DNA of 64,000 nucleotides from Actinomyces viscosus (GTDB lineage Bacteria > Actinomycetota > Actinomycetes > Actinomycetales > Actinomycetaceae). The stretch covers positions 434,001 through 498,000 of the forward strand of contig NZ_LR134477.1 of NCBI RefSeq assembly GCF_900637975.1. The letters are read 5' to 3'. Below, piece after piece: positions 35,101 through 44,190 of this stretch. Position 1 is the stretch's first letter. Every line of letters starts with the position of its first letter. The notes below the pieces were generated by a model that worked only from the letters and a program-made list of their open reading frames with translations, was not told where the DNA came from and made no database searches. A program made the translations under genes and the position numbers.

Positions 35101-36273
35101 GTGACTCAATCAGTGACTGACAGCGGTGGCGCCCCCGGCGCGGGAGAGCGCCCGGGCCGACTGCCCGAGGGCGCCCGCGTGGTGGTCAAGGTCGGATCCT
35201 CCTCGCTGACGCGCGCCGACGGCGGACTCGACCTCAACCGCATTGACATCCTGGCCGGCCTGATCGCCGGGATGCGCCATCGCGGTCATGACGTCGTCCT
35301 GGTCTCCTCCGGGGCGGTCGCCTCGGGCCTGGCGCCCCTGGGCCTGGACCGGCGCCCCGACGAGCTGCGCCTCCTGCAGGCCGCCGCCTCGGTGGGTCAG
35401 GGGCGCCTCGCGGCCCGCTGGGAGACCGCGATGAGCGCCTACGGCCTGGTGACCGCCCAGGTCCTGCTGACTGCCCACGACGTCGCCATCCGCAGTCACT
35501 ACCGCACGGTGCGCGCCACCTTCGACTCCCTGCTCTGCCTGGGGGCCGTCCCCATCATCAACGAGAACGACGCGGTGGCCACCAGCGAGTTCAGCCTCGG
35601 TGACAACGACCGACTGGCCGCCCTGGTGGCCCACCTGGTGACCGCCGACGTGCTCGTTCTGCTCACGGACGTCGACGGCCTGTGGACCGCGCGGCCCGGG
35701 ACCCCCGGTGCCGAGCCCATCCGGCACGTGCGTGCGGCCTCCGACCTGGAGGGCGTCAGCGTCTCCGGGCGCGGCTCCTTCGTGGGCACCGGCGGCATGA
35801 CCACCAAGCTCCAGGCCGCCACCATCGCCTGCGCCTCGGGCACCACCACCCTCATCGCCCGGGCCGACGACGCCGCCCGCCTCCTGGGACAGGAGCAGGT
35901 CCCCGCGGACCTGGGCACCTGGTTCGAGCCCACCGGGCCGCACCGCCCCAGCCGCCGGCTGTGGATGGCCCACGCCTCCCAGCCCGAGGGTCGTCTCCTC
36001 ATCGACACCGGGGCCGCCCGGGCCCTGACCGTGGGCAAGAAGTCGCTCCTGCTGCCCGGCCTCACCGGTGTCGACGGCGACTTCGAGTCCGGGACCGTGG
36101 TCGACGTCGTCGGCCCCGATGGTGTCCTGGCCCGTGGGATCTGCCGCTACGCCGCCGCCGAGCTGCGTGAGGTCCTGGCCGCCCGAGCGGCGGGCGCGCC
36201 GGCACCCGATCACGTGGCCCCCGTCGTCCACCGCGACGACCTCGCCGAGCTGCCCCGCACCGCCGGGGTCTGA
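35101..36273 (+). CDS. proB: Glutamate 5-kinase
   Basis: First step of proline synthesis: phosphorylates the gamma-carboxyl of glutamate. Of 390 residues, the amino-acid kinase domain is about 22-280 (VVVKVGSSSLT, VLVSSGAVASG, PIINENDAVAT, FSLGDNDRLAALVA, GTGGMTTKLQAA). A C-terminal PUA domain follows (RLLIDTGAARALTVGKKSLLLPG). The GTG start lies 12 bases after the obgE stop with GCGGGAACC between. It is followed by proA after 34 bases. Confidence 0.95.
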   Translation: MTQSVTDSGGAPGAGERPGRLPEGARVVVKVGSSSLTRADGGLDLNRIDILAGLIAGMRHRGHDVVLVSSGAVASGLAPLGLDRRPDELRLLQAAASVGQGRLAARWETAMSAYGLVTAQVLLTAHDVAIRSHYRTVRATFDSLLCLGAVPIINENDAVATSEFSLGDNDRLAALVAHLVTADVLVLLTDVDGLWTARPGTPGAEPIRHVRAASDLEGVSVSGRGSFVGTGGMTTKLQAATIACASGTTTLIARADDAARLLGQEQVPADLGTWFEPTGPHRPSRRLWMAHASQPEGRLLIDTGAARALTVGKKSLLLPGLTGVDGDFESGTVVDVVGPDGVLARGICRYAAAELREVLAARAAGAPAPDHVAPVVHRDDLAELPRTAGV

Positions 36274-36295
36274 GGACACCATCGGCCTCGTCTTC

Positions 36296-36301
36296 TATGG
36301 T
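36296..36301 (+). promoter_or_regulatory. Putative leaderless -10 element for proA
   Basis: TATGGT lies exactly 6 bases before the proA ATG, with only CCCC-rich sequence and no ribosome-binding site between. The same hexamer and spacing occur before rsmD. Confidence 0.45.
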
Positions 36302-36307
36302 GGCCCC

Positions 36308-37603
36308 ATGAACGACGTCGACGCCCACGAGCTCGTCACCGCAGCCGCCCACGCAGCCCGCAACGCGCAACGGAGCCTGGCCAGGGCCCCGCGCGCCGTC
36401 AAGGACGCCGCCCTGGAGGCCATGGCCCGCAGCCTCACCGAGCATGCCGAGTCCATCCTGGCGGCCAACGCCGCCGACCTGGAGCGCGGACGCGAGGCCG
36501 GGATGAGGCCCGGGCTCCTGGACCGTCTGGCCCTGGACACCGGCCGCCTGGACGCCATCGCCGCCTCCTTGCGCGAGGTGGCCGCACTGCCCGACCCGGT
36601 CGGCCAGGTCGTGGACGGCTCGGTCATGCCCAACGGGCTGCGGGTGCGTCGAGTGCGCGTGCCCCTGGGCGTCGTCGGCATGATTTACGAGGCCCGCCCC
36701 AACGTCACCGTTGACACCGCGGCCCTGGCCGTCAAGTCCGGCAACGCCATCATCCTGCGCGGAGGCAGCGCCGCCCAGGACTCCAACGCCGCCATCGTCG
36801 CGGCCCTGCGCGGCGCCCTGGAGGACCAGGGACTGCCCGCCGACCTGGTCACCAGCGTCGACGCCGCCGGACGGGACGGGGCCCGCGCCCTCATGCGGGC
36901 CCACGGCCTGGTCGACGCCCTGGTACCGCGCGGTGGGGCCGGACTCATCCGCACCGTCGTCGAGCAGTCCACCGTTCCCGTCATCGAGACCGGCTCGGGC
37001 AACTGCCACGTCTACGTCGACGCCAGCGCCGACCTCCAGGCCGCGGTCGACATCATCGTCAACGCCAAGACCCAGCGCGTCGGCGTGTGCAACGCCGCCG
37101 AGACGCTCCTGGTCCACGCCGACGCCGCCCCCGCCTACCTGCCGAAGGCGGCCGTCGCCCTGTGGGACAAGCGCACCACCCTGCACGTCGACCCCACAAC
37201 CCACCGGATCCTGGCCGAGGTCGCGGCCGGCAGCGGGTGCGAGGAGCTCCTGACCGAGGCCACGGAGACCGACTGGGACACCGAGTACGGCTCACTGGAC
37301 CTGGCCGTCCGCGTCGTCGAGGGCCTGGAAGAGGCCGTCGACCACATCCGGGCCCATACCACCGGACACACCGAGGCGGTTATCGCCCAGGACGTCGGTG
37401 TCATCAACGACTTCATCGCGGGCATGGACTCGGCGGCCATCATGGTCAACGCCTCCACCCGCTTCACCGACGGCGGCCAGCTGGGCCTGGGGGCCGAGCT
37501 GGGCATCTCCACGCAGAAGCTTCACGCCCGCGGCCCCATGGGCCTGACCGAGCTGACCACAACGACCTGGATCGTCGAGGGCGAGGGGCACATCCGTCCC
37601 TGA
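36308..37603 (+). CDS. proA: Gamma-glutamyl phosphate reductase
   Basis: Second step of proline synthesis: NADPH-dependent reduction of glutamyl 5-phosphate to the semialdehyde. It is 431 residues with an aldehyde-dehydrogenase-like fold. Family marks are VPLGVVGMIYEARPNVTVD near residue 118, ETGSGNCHVYVD near 234 with the catalytic Cys, and GLGAELGISTQKLHARGPMG near the end. The ATG at 36308 is supported by the TATGGT element and by family length; the frame extends upstream into proB but without homology. Confidence 0.95.
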   Translation: MNDVDAHELVTAAAHAARNAQRSLARAPRAVKDAALEAMARSLTEHAESILAANAADLERGREAGMRPGLLDRLALDTGRLDAIAASLREVAALPDPVGQVVDGSVMPNGLRVRRVRVPLGVVGMIYEARPNVTVDTAALAVKSGNAIILRGGSAAQDSNAAIVAALRGALEDQGLPADLVTSVDAAGRDGARALMRAHGLVDALVPRGGAGLIRTVVEQSTVPVIETGSGNCHVYVDASADLQAAVDIIVNAKTQRVGVCNAAETLLVHADAAPAYLPKAAVALWDKRTTLHVDPTTHRILAEVAAGSGCEELLTEATETDWDTEYGSLDLAVRVVEGLEEAVDHIRAHTTGHTEAVIAQDVGVINDFIAGMDSAAIMVNASTRFTDGGQLGLGAELGISTQKLHARGPMGLTELTTTTWIVEGEGHIRP

Positions 37604-37787
37604 GGCGCGAGTGTGGCGGCTATGAGGCATTTCTGCGCCTGTCTTGTGCTCCGCACCAGTGTATTGACCTGTTGATCGTGTTACGGTCGTTGACGGCCTG
37701 AGGGCCTTGTCGGCTCCGAGGGGGGCGTACGCGAGGAACAGGCGCGGGACGGAGCATCAGATAGTGACCGGACAAAGGGGGAACTGT

Positions 37788-38270
37788 ATGCGGAACCTGC
37801 TTCGCCGGGCCGGTCGTGGCCGCGTCATCGCCACGGCGGTCGTCATCGTCACCTCCGGGCTGCTGGTCGGGGTCGCCCGCATGGTGTTCTTCAGTCCCAC
37901 CGAGTCCGTGAGCGAGCCGGGCATCGTCCTGACCGGAACCCCGGGAAGCACCTCGTCGCAGTCCTCCGCCACGGCGACGCCGGGCCAGGCCGCCGGCGGT
38001 GCCAGCAGCACCCGCTACGAGCAGTACGGTGCCGAGGCGGAGTCGTCCGCGCACGCCGAGCAGGGGCACTCCCCCCAGCCGGTTGAGCCCGACCCGCCGG
38101 TCGCCGTCGACCACGGCAGCCGGCAGCCGGCACCCGCCGCGCCCAACGTGCCCGCGGCAACCACAAGGTCCGACGACGCCTCCCCGGACGTCGACGACGA
38201 TGACGACGACAGGAATCCGGTGAGGATCGGTGTGAGGGATCAGGACAACGACTACGACGTCGACGACTGA
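37788..38270 (+). CDS. Small membrane-anchored protein with an acidic tail, unknown function
   Basis: I do not recognise this 160-residue protein. The N-terminus is basic (MRNLLRRAGRGRV) followed by one hydrophobic helix (IATAVVIVTSGLLVGVARMV, about residues 14-33), so it is a signal-anchored or secreted protein. The remainder is Ser/Pro/Ala-rich and ends in an Asp-rich stretch (DASPDVDDDDDDRN). AAGGGGGAACTGT precedes the ATG. It is convergent with the two-component operon at 38319-40471, with 48 bases between. A link to that system is only suggested by position. Confidence 0.6.
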   Translation: MRNLLRRAGRGRVIATAVVIVTSGLLVGVARMVFFSPTESVSEPGIVLTGTPGSTSSQSSATATPGQAAGGASSTRYEQYGAEAESSAHAEQGHSPQPVEPDPPVAVDHGSRQPAPAAPNVPAATTRSDDASPDVDDDDDDRNPVRIGVRDQDNDYDVDD

Positions 38271-38318
38271 TCCGTTCGACGAGCGGCCGCCGTCCTGCGA
38301 TCCACGGTCCCTCCCCGG

Positions 38319-38978
38319 TCAGGTGAGCCGGTAGCCCATGCCACGCACCGTCTCCACCCGCTGCCTGCCCAGCTTGTTGCGCAGGTAGGAGACGTAGACC
38401 TCCACCACGTTGGAGCCGGGGTCGAAGTCCAGCCCCCACACGGAGCTCAGGAGCTGCTCGCGGCTGAGGACCTGACCGGGGTGACGCATGAAGGCCTCGG
38501 CCAGGGCGAACTCCCGCGCCGAGAGCTCCACGGTCCGGCCCTCCAGCGACAGGGTGCGGGTACGCAGGTCCAGGACCATGTCACGGTGGGTCAGCCGCAT
38601 CTGGTCGGGGCCCGTGGCCTCCGGGCGCAGCCGCACCCGGATGCGGGCCAGGAGCTCCTCGAAGGAGAAGGGCTTGGGCATGTAGTCGTCCGCACCGCCC
38701 TCGAGACCGGCGACGCGGTCGGCCACGGAGGAGCGCGCGGTGAGCATGATGACCGGTGCCGTCACACCTTGTCCACGAAGCTGCTGGAGCACCTCGAAGC
38801 CGTCGATGTCGGGCAGCCCCACGTCCAGGATGATGAGGTCGAAGCTCTCCTGGAGGGCGAGCGCCACAGCCTCCAGGCCGGCGGAGGCGGCGTGCGTGGT
38901 GAAGCCGGCCGCCTTGAGGCCCTTGGTGAGGAAGGCGACGATCCGGGGCTCATCCTCAACGATCAGGATGCTGCTCAT
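38319..38978 (-). CDS. Response regulator, OmpR/PhoB family
   Basis: A 219-residue transcription regulator. The receiver domain begins MSSILIVEDEPRIVAF and has phospho-acceptor Asp52 in LIILDVGLPDIDG and Lys in ADDYMPKPFSFEELLARI. The winged-helix effector domain spans about 130-219 (ELSAREFALAEAFMRHPGQV, VEVYVSYLRNKLG, VETVRGMGYRL). It overlaps the downstream kinase gene by 4 bases (ATGA). The regulated genes are unknown. Confidence 0.93.
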   Translation of the reverse strand: MSSILIVEDEPRIVAFLTKGLKAAGFTTHAASAGLEAVALALQESFDLIILDVGLPDIDGFEVLQQLRGQGVTAPVIMLTARSSVADRVAGLEGGADDYMPKPFSFEELLARIRVRLRPEATGPDQMRLTHRDMVLDLRTRTLSLEGRTVELSAREFALAEAFMRHPGQVLSREQLLSSVWGLDFDPGSNVVEVYVSYLRNKLGRQRVETVRGMGYRLT

Positions 38979-40471
38979 GGCGGATCACTCCTAGAGTGAG
39001 TACGAGTTCCTTGAGTGGGGTGCGGGGCTGGAGACACGGACGGGGCCGGGCCCGGAGCCGTGAGGGGGATCCTCATGGTGAACACCGAGCCGACGCCCAC
39101 CTGGGAGCGTATGTCCAGCTCCCCGCCGTGCGCTGCGACGATCGTCTCCACGATACTCAGTCCCAGTCCCGTCCCGGAGGCCAGCTCCTGAGCGCTGGAG
39201 GTGCGCTTGAACCTCTGGCGCACCAGGTCGATCTCCTCGGGGGCGATCCCGATGCCCTCGTCGCCCACCCACATCAGCAGATGACCGTCCCGGACCGCGG
39301 AGCCCAGGGAGACGGTGCTGCAGTGCTCGAAGTACTTCACGGCGTTGGCCACCAGCTGGAGCCAGGCCTGGGTGATCCGGGTGGGGTCGATGCTGGCCCG
39401 GGTGAAGGCCGCCGACTCCAGCTGCCAGCGGCGCTCACCCAGGGCGAGGGACTTGTCGAAGACCAGCTCGGTGAGCTCGGCGACGTCGGTGTCCACGGGG
39501 GTGGTGAAGTCGCTCTGGGCGCTCTTGGCCAGGAGGATCAGGTCGTCGACGAGCATCCCCATCCGATCGAGCTCGTCGATGGCCAGCAGCTGGGTCTGGC
39601 GTACGTCCTCCGGGTCGCCGGGGTCGGTGAGCTCGAGGTGACCGCGGACCACGGCGATGGGTGTGCGCAGCTCGTGGCCGACGTCGTCGAGCAGGTTGCG
39701 CTGAGCCTCCACCGAGGTCTGGACCCGATCGAGCATCCGGTTGACGGCCGCGGCCAGGGCGGTGAGGTCGTCGCGGCCCTTGACCGGGACCCGGGTGGTC
39801 AGGTCGTCCTCGCCGATGGACTCGGTGGCGCGCCGCAGCTGCTCGATGGGGCGCAGGAGCCGCTCGACGGCGAACCAGGCCAGGCCTGTCACCAGGGCGA
39901 CGGTGAAGACGGCCGCCGCGGCGTAGAAGGCCATGGTGCGCTGGAGCTGGGACTCGGCGACCTTGAGGTCGATGACATGCACCAGCGCCCCTCGCTGGGA
40001 GCCGTCCTGCACCGGGACGATGAGGACCCGGTAGCTCGACGAGGAGGTGCGCACCGTCTCGATGACTGACTCCGACGCGGCAGCCTGGGAGGTCACCTGC
40101 TTGAGCAGCTCCGGGTCCTCCTCCGGACGGAAGGAGACGTTGTCGGAGGAGACCCAGGTCAGCTCCGTGTCGGAGCTGGTCCCCACGAATCCGAGCTCCG
40201 CCTCACCGGGACCCTCGGCGGTGCGCTGGATATGGGCTCGAAGGACGGATGAGACGTCCTCCAGGGGCTGGCCGCTAGAGGGGTCGACCCGGTCGGCGGC
40301 CAGCTGTCGGATCCGGTCGCGGCTGTGCTCGAGCCGGTTGGTGGCGTCGGCCGACACGCTGGAGTGGCCCAGCGCCCAGACGATCGCCCCGCAGGTGATG
40401 AGCGCGATGCTCGCCACCAGCACGATCGCCCACATGACGCGGGTACCGATGGTGACGGTACGGGTGGGCAT
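38975..40471 (-). CDS. Membrane sensor histidine kinase (EnvZ/CpxA type)
   Basis: A 498-residue kinase. Helix 1 (about 12-35, VMWAIVLVASIALITCGAIVWA) and helix 2 (about 175-197, FYAAAAVFTVALVTGLAWFA) enclose an extracytoplasmic sensor of about 140 residues. A HAMP domain follows (LLRPIEQLRRATESIGEDDL). The dimerisation helix holds the phospho-accepting His in DVGHELRTPIAVV. The ATPase has WVGDEGIGIAPEEI and SGTGLGLSIVETIVAAHGG. A proline-rich tail follows. The ATG at 40471 is preceded by GAGGTGA. Located on the complementary strand, it is transcribed before its regulator. Confidence 0.92.
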   Translation of the reverse strand: MPTRTVTIGTRVMWAIVLVASIALITCGAIVWALGHSSVSADATNRLEHSRDRIRQLAADRVDPSSGQPLEDVSSVLRAHIQRTAEGPGEAELGFVGTSSDTELTWVSSDNVSFRPEEDPELLKQVTSQAAASESVIETVRTSSSSYRVLIVPVQDGSQRGALVHVIDLKVAESQLQRTMAFYAAAAVFTVALVTGLAWFAVERLLRPIEQLRRATESIGEDDLTTRVPVKGRDDLTALAAAVNRMLDRVQTSVEAQRNLLDDVGHELRTPIAVVRGHLELTDPGDPEDVRQTQLLAIDELDRMGMLVDDLILLAKSAQSDFTTPVDTDVAELTELVFDKSLALGERRWQLESAAFTRASIDPTRITQAWLQLVANAVKYFEHCSTVSLGSAVRDGHLLMWVGDEGIGIAPEEIDLVRQRFKRTSSAQELASGTGLGLSIVETIVAAHGGELDIRSQVGVGSVFTMRIPLTAPGPAPSVSPAPHPTQGTRTHSRSDPP

Positions 40472-40505
40472 CAGTGAGGTCACCTCGTCATTGTGCCCGG
40501 CCCCA

Positions 40506-40530
40506 CCGGGCTCCGCCCGGCGGAGCCCGG
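40506..40530 (-). terminator. GC-rich hairpin after the glycan operon
   Basis: A perfect 10-bp stem (CCGGGCTCCG and complement) with a 5-base loop sits between the end of ugd and the start of the sensor kinase. There is no U-tract. Its position fits termination of the minus-strand glycan operon. Confidence 0.4.
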
Positions 40531-40559
40531 GGCGAGGCGACCGGGGGGACCGAGGGGGC

Positions 40560-41885
40560 TCAGCGTCCCACCCCGGCGTAGGTCCACCCCGCCTGGCGCC
40601 AGGCCACCGGGTCCAGGGCGTTGCGTCCGTCGATGATGACGCGAGCGGCGACCCCGACGGCGGCGTCAGCGGGGTCGAGGGCCACGAACTGGTCCCACTC
40701 GGTCAGCAGCAGGACGAGCTCGGCACCCGTGAGCGCTGCCTTGGGGTCGTCCTCCAGGGTGAGGTGGGGGTGGGAGCGGGCCACGACGGGCAGGGCCTGC
40801 GGGTCGCAGACGGTGACCTCCGCCCCGAGGTCGGCCAGGCGGGCGGCGACGTCCAGGGCGGGGGAGTCCCGCACGTCGTCGCTCAGGGGCTTGAAGGCCG
40901 CCCCCAGGATGGTGATCGCCTTGCCGGCCAGGTCGCCTCCCACGTGGGTGCGGGCCAGCTCGATGATCCGGTCTCGCTGCTCGCGGTTGATGGAGTCGAC
41001 CTGCCCCAGCAGGTCCGCCAGGTGCACGGCGCCGTGCAGGTCGGCGCTGGCCTGCAGCGCCCGGATGTCCTTGGGCAGGCAGCCTCCGCCGAAACCCACG
41101 CCGGCCTGGAGGAAGCGCCTGCCGATGCGCGGGTCGTGCCCGATGGCGTCGGCCAGGACGGTCACGTCGGCCCCGGCGGTGTCGCACAGGTGGGCCATGG
41201 CGTTGATGAAGCTGATCTTGGTGGCCAGGAAGGAGTTCGCCGCGGTCTTGACCAGCTCGGCGGTGGGGTAGTCGGTGACGATCCGGGGGATGCCCTCGTC
41301 CAGCAGGTCCTGGTAGACGACGTCGAGGGCGGCCTGGGCCTCCTGGGCGTCCCGGGGGTCGGCGGGCACCCCGTAGACGATGCGGTCGGGGTGGAGGGTG
41401 TCGGCCACGGCGAAGCCCTCGCGCAGGAACTCGGGGTTCCACAGCACCAGGGCCCGGCCGGCCAGACGCTCGGCCACCTGCTGGGCGGTGCCCACCGGGA
41501 CGGTCGACTTGCCCACCACGAGGCTGCGCCCGCCCTCGGGCAGCGCGTCGTGAAGCATGTCGACCACGCTCCACAGCTGGCTGCGGTCGGCCTGACCACC
41601 GGTAGCGGACTGCGGGGTCCCCACGGCGATGAAGTGGACGTCGGCCCCGGCCAGCTCCGCCGGTGACGGCATCGAGGTGAAGCGCAGGTCGCCCTGCGCG
41701 GCGCCGGTCGTCAGCAGCTCGGGCAGACCCGGCTCGTAGAAGGGGACGCGGCCCTGGGAGAGGGCCTCGACCTGCTCAGGCCGGGTGTCGATCCCCAGGA
41801 CGTGGTGCCCCAGGTGGGCCATGGCGGCGGCGTGGACGGCACCGAGGTATCCGCAGCCGATGACGGTGATCTTGAGGGGGGTCAT
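40560..41885 (-). CDS. ugd: UDP-glucose 6-dehydrogenase family protein
   Basis: NAD-dependent nucleotide-sugar dehydrogenase, most likely turning UDP-glucose into UDP-glucuronate for the neighbouring glycosyltransferases. At 441 residues, it begins KITVIGCGYLGAVHAAAMA (Rossmann NAD site). It carries FVGGTPQ-like FIAVGTPQSATG, NPEFLREGFAV, ELVKTAANSFLATKISFINA with the catalytic-type Lys and Asn, and GVGFGGGCLPKDIRAL with the active-site Cys. The C-terminal ILGAAFKPLSDDVRDSP closes the fold. The ATG at 41885 overlaps the kinase gene stop by 4 bases. UDP-ManNAc or GDP-mannose dehydrogenases are related alternatives. Confidence 0.9.
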   Translation of the reverse strand: MTPLKITVIGCGYLGAVHAAAMAHLGHHVLGIDTRPEQVEALSQGRVPFYEPGLPELLTTGAAQGDLRFTSMPSPAELAGADVHFIAVGTPQSATGGQADRSQLWSVVDMLHDALPEGGRSLVVGKSTVPVGTAQQVAERLAGRALVLWNPEFLREGFAVADTLHPDRIVYGVPADPRDAQEAQAALDVVYQDLLDEGIPRIVTDYPTAELVKTAANSFLATKISFINAMAHLCDTAGADVTVLADAIGHDPRIGRRFLQAGVGFGGGCLPKDIRALQASADLHGAVHLADLLGQVDSINREQRDRIIELARTHVGGDLAGKAITILGAAFKPLSDDVRDSPALDVAARLADLGAEVTVCDPQALPVVARSHPHLTLEDDPKAALTGAELVLLLTEWDQFVALDPADAAVGVAARVIIDGRNALDPVAWRQAGWTYAGVGR

Positions 41886-42979
41886 GAGTTGTTCCAATCG
41901 TTCGTGAGGTCCAGAGGGGTGAAAGGCGAGGCCTCTGCCAGGCAGTGGCTCACCCAGGTAGGCAGCCACCGGTGGGCAGCGGGTCTGAAGGCGTGGACGA
42001 AGACCAGTCGCAGCGCCGATGAGCGGTAGTAGGCCTCCAGGCGCTGCGTCGTGGTGGGCAGCCTGCGGGCCAGGTCGTCGAGCAGGTCCCGGACCCGTGC
42101 GTGGGAGTCGGGACCGAGCCGGCCCCTCACCGCCATGAGGTCCGTGTGGGCCCAGAGGTTGCCCAGGTCGAGGGCCGCCTCGGCCATGGCGGCGGTGTCC
42201 AGGTCGAGCAGGGACAGCTCTCGCCCGTCCCACAGGAGCTGGCCGTCGTGGAGGTCGCGGTGGGCGACGACGTGCACCCCGTCGTCCTCCCGCAGCCTCA
42301 GGCAGGTGTCCACCACCTGCTCGTGCAGGAGGTCCGACTGGTCGATGACGCCGTAGCGGTGGGCGGAGGCGAACCAGCGGCGCAGCACCTCGGTCTCCTG
42401 GCGCGGTCCGTGCACGGGCAGGTCGGCCTCGGCATCGGCCAGGTGCGCCCAGGAGTCCGTGAGCCGTCTCCATCCGGGCAGGCCGGCGTCGCCGAGCTCG
42501 TTGAGGCTGCGGCCGGGCAGCAGCTCGAGGTCGACGACGTCGTCGCCGTCGCCCAGGACCCTGGGAGTGCGCAGACCGGTGACCCGCAGGACCGAGGCGG
42601 CGGTCGTGTGCGCCCGCACCAGGGAGGCGGCCTTGTGGGGGCGCACGATCTTGCGGACCCGGGCGTCCTCCATCACCACGGCGCGGCGCCCGGCACGGTG
42701 GACGACGAGCGCCCCCGTCAGGCGCGCGGACAGGGCCGGCAGCTCCGGGTCCGTGGCATAGGGCAGCAGCTCGGGGGCGCCGCCCGCACTGACGTGCCCG
42801 GCGCGCAGGCGGCCCTCGCCGTCGACGCACTCGATGGTCGCGGTCGCCGGGCTCGAGCCCCGGTGATCGGGCCAGGCCCTGCGCAGCCCGAGGACCGCGC
42901 GCAGCGTGCTCAGCATGCCGGTCATCTCCGCCCTCCGTGTCATTCCCGTCGTCGGTGTCGTGCTCATCGCTTCTGTCAT
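41882..42979 (-). CDS. APH-fold small-molecule kinase-like protein (first of two)
   Basis: A 365-residue aminoglycoside-phosphotransferase superfamily member. The catalytic segment HRDLHDGQLLWDG lies near residue 243 and the metal-binding Asp region LSLLDLDTAAM near 262. The usual catalytic-loop Asn (HxDxxxxN) is replaced by Gln. A Lys in RKIVRPHKAASLVRAH near 110 may bind ATP. APH-fold kinases act on many hydroxyl compounds. Embedded in a glycan operon, this one may phosphorylate a sugar or lipid-linked acceptor, but no substrate is evident. It is joined by 4-base overlaps to both neighbours. Confidence 0.75.
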   Translation of the reverse strand: MTEAMSTTPTTGMTRRAEMTGMLSTLRAVLGLRRAWPDHRGSSPATATIECVDGEGRLRAGHVSAGGAPELLPYATDPELPALSARLTGALVVHRAGRRAVVMEDARVRKIVRPHKAASLVRAHTTAASVLRVTGLRTPRVLGDGDDVVDLELLPGRSLNELGDAGLPGWRRLTDSWAHLADAEADLPVHGPRQETEVLRRWFASAHRYGVIDQSDLLHEQVVDTCLRLREDDGVHVVAHRDLHDGQLLWDGRELSLLDLDTAAMAEAALDLGNLWAHTDLMAVRGRLGPDSHARVRDLLDDLARRLPTTTQRLEAYYRSSALRLVFVHAFRPAAHRWLPTWVSHCLAEASPFTPLDLTNDWNNS

Positions 42980-44190
42980 GTCCAGGACGTCTCCTCCTGC
43001 GGGGCCTTGGCGATGCGCTTGATGGCGGCCAGCTCGGTGCTGACGCGTTCACGCCAGGACGGATCGGCCTGACGCAGGGGATCAGCCAGCCGTGCCAGGC
43101 GTGACAGGGCGATCGCCGTCCCCAGCTGCTCGGTGTCGGGCACCGGTCGGCGCTCGCCGTACCCCTGAAGCAGGGCGCACCGCAGGGACGGTGGGGCCAC
43201 CGCGAGGTAGGAACCCAGATCCGTGACGGCCGGCGCCAGACGCACCCGGTCGAAGTCGGTCAGCCAGATGCGTCCGGTCGAGTACTCGTACAGCACCTGG
43301 TCGGGGGAGGCGTCGCCGTGAGTGAGGACCGGATCCCCCGAGAGCCGGGCGGGCAGCATGGCGCCCACCTTCCGCACCCGGTGAGCCAGCTCGGGGGCCA
43401 GGACGTCGAGCTGACGGGCGTGGACCTCGGCCAGGTCCCGTGGATCGGGGTGCTGACGCGGCAGCCGGTCGACGAGCTCCGGCTCCAGCAGCCCCGTGCA
43501 GGAGTGGAGCTCGGCCAGCAGCGCTCCCACGCGCCGCGTGGCCTCGAGCGTCGCGTCGTCCGCGGCCTCGCCTGGGATCTCAGCGAGGTTCGTGTCGCCG
43601 CACCACTGCTGAAGGCTGACGTGCCCCTCGCACCGGGCCACGGCCTCAGAGCCGAGGAGACGCGGGACCGGCAGGAGGGCGGACAGGGCGCGGTGGACGT
43701 CGTCGGCAGGCCCGCCGGCGTGCGCCCGCAGCCGCAGCACCGCGCCGTCGACTCGCAGCACGAGGCGCCGCGAGGGGTTGTAGCGCAGCAGGTCACCGAC
43801 CTCCCAGGCCCCCAGCGCGCCCTGGCGGGCGGCGAGTGCCATCGGCTCGGCCAGCTTGGGGTCGCTTTGAAGCGGACCGCTCTGCAGCAGCAGGCCGCCG
43901 TCCACGGCCCGAGTCACCGGAGGCGGCTCGATCCCCAGGCGGGCCGCCAGGCGCTCGGCCCGGGAGGCCTTGGAGCGAGAGACCGGCCAGAGCAGCCGGG
44001 CCCAGCCGGCCGTGACCCCGGTGGACCGCTCCACCAGCGAGACCAGGATCGAGACGTCCGGCTTGATGCGCAGCCTGCCCGCTCGCACCGGCCGATCGAC
44101 AAGCTCACTGAGCCGGTCGGCGTCGAGCACCGTGGAGACGGCATCGGCCGTGGCCGTCGTGCGGCCTGTGGTGATCGTCGAACGGCTCAT
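42976..44190 (-). CDS. APH-fold small-molecule kinase-like protein (second of two)
   Basis: A 404-residue APH-superfamily protein, divergent from its neighbour. The N-terminal 170 residues form an unusual lobe (KPDVSILVSLVERSTGVTAG). The catalytic loop LTHGDASPDQVLYE near residue 300 and metal-binding IWLTDFDRVRLAP near 320 are recognisable, with Gln again in place of the loop Asn. RRLVLRVDGAVLRLRAH near 165 resembles the ATP-lobe strand. ATG at 44190 is chosen because it overlaps the ABC gene stop as ATGA; the open frame continues upstream without support. Substrate unknown; lipopolysaccharide-kinase or choline-kinase-like roles are possible. Confidence 0.7.
   Translation of the reverse strand: MSRSTITTGRTTATADAVSTVLDADRLSELVDRPVRAGRLRIKPDVSILVSLVERSTGVTAGWARLLWPVSRSKASRAERLAARLGIEPPPVTRAVDGGLLLQSGPLQSDPKLAEPMALAARQGALGAWEVGDLLRYNPSRRLVLRVDGAVLRLRAHAGGPADDVHRALSALLPVPRLLGSEAVARCEGHVSLQQWCGDTNLAEIPGEAADDATLEATRRVGALLAELHSCTGLLEPELVDRLPRQHPDPRDLAEVHARQLDVLAPELAHRVRKVGAMLPARLSGDPVLTHGDASPDQVLYEYSTGRIWLTDFDRVRLAPAVTDLGSYLAVAPPSLRCALLQGYGERRPVPDTEQLGTAIALSRLARLADPLRQADPSWRERVSTELAAIKRIAKAPQEETSWT

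Noticed and set aside
41886..43052. Upstream extension of the ugd frame to 830 residues, a possible kinase-dehydrogenase fusion
   Set aside because: The extra 389 residues are an Arg/Pro-rich shadow of the APH-kinase gene. The real start at 41885 overlaps that gene as ATGA.
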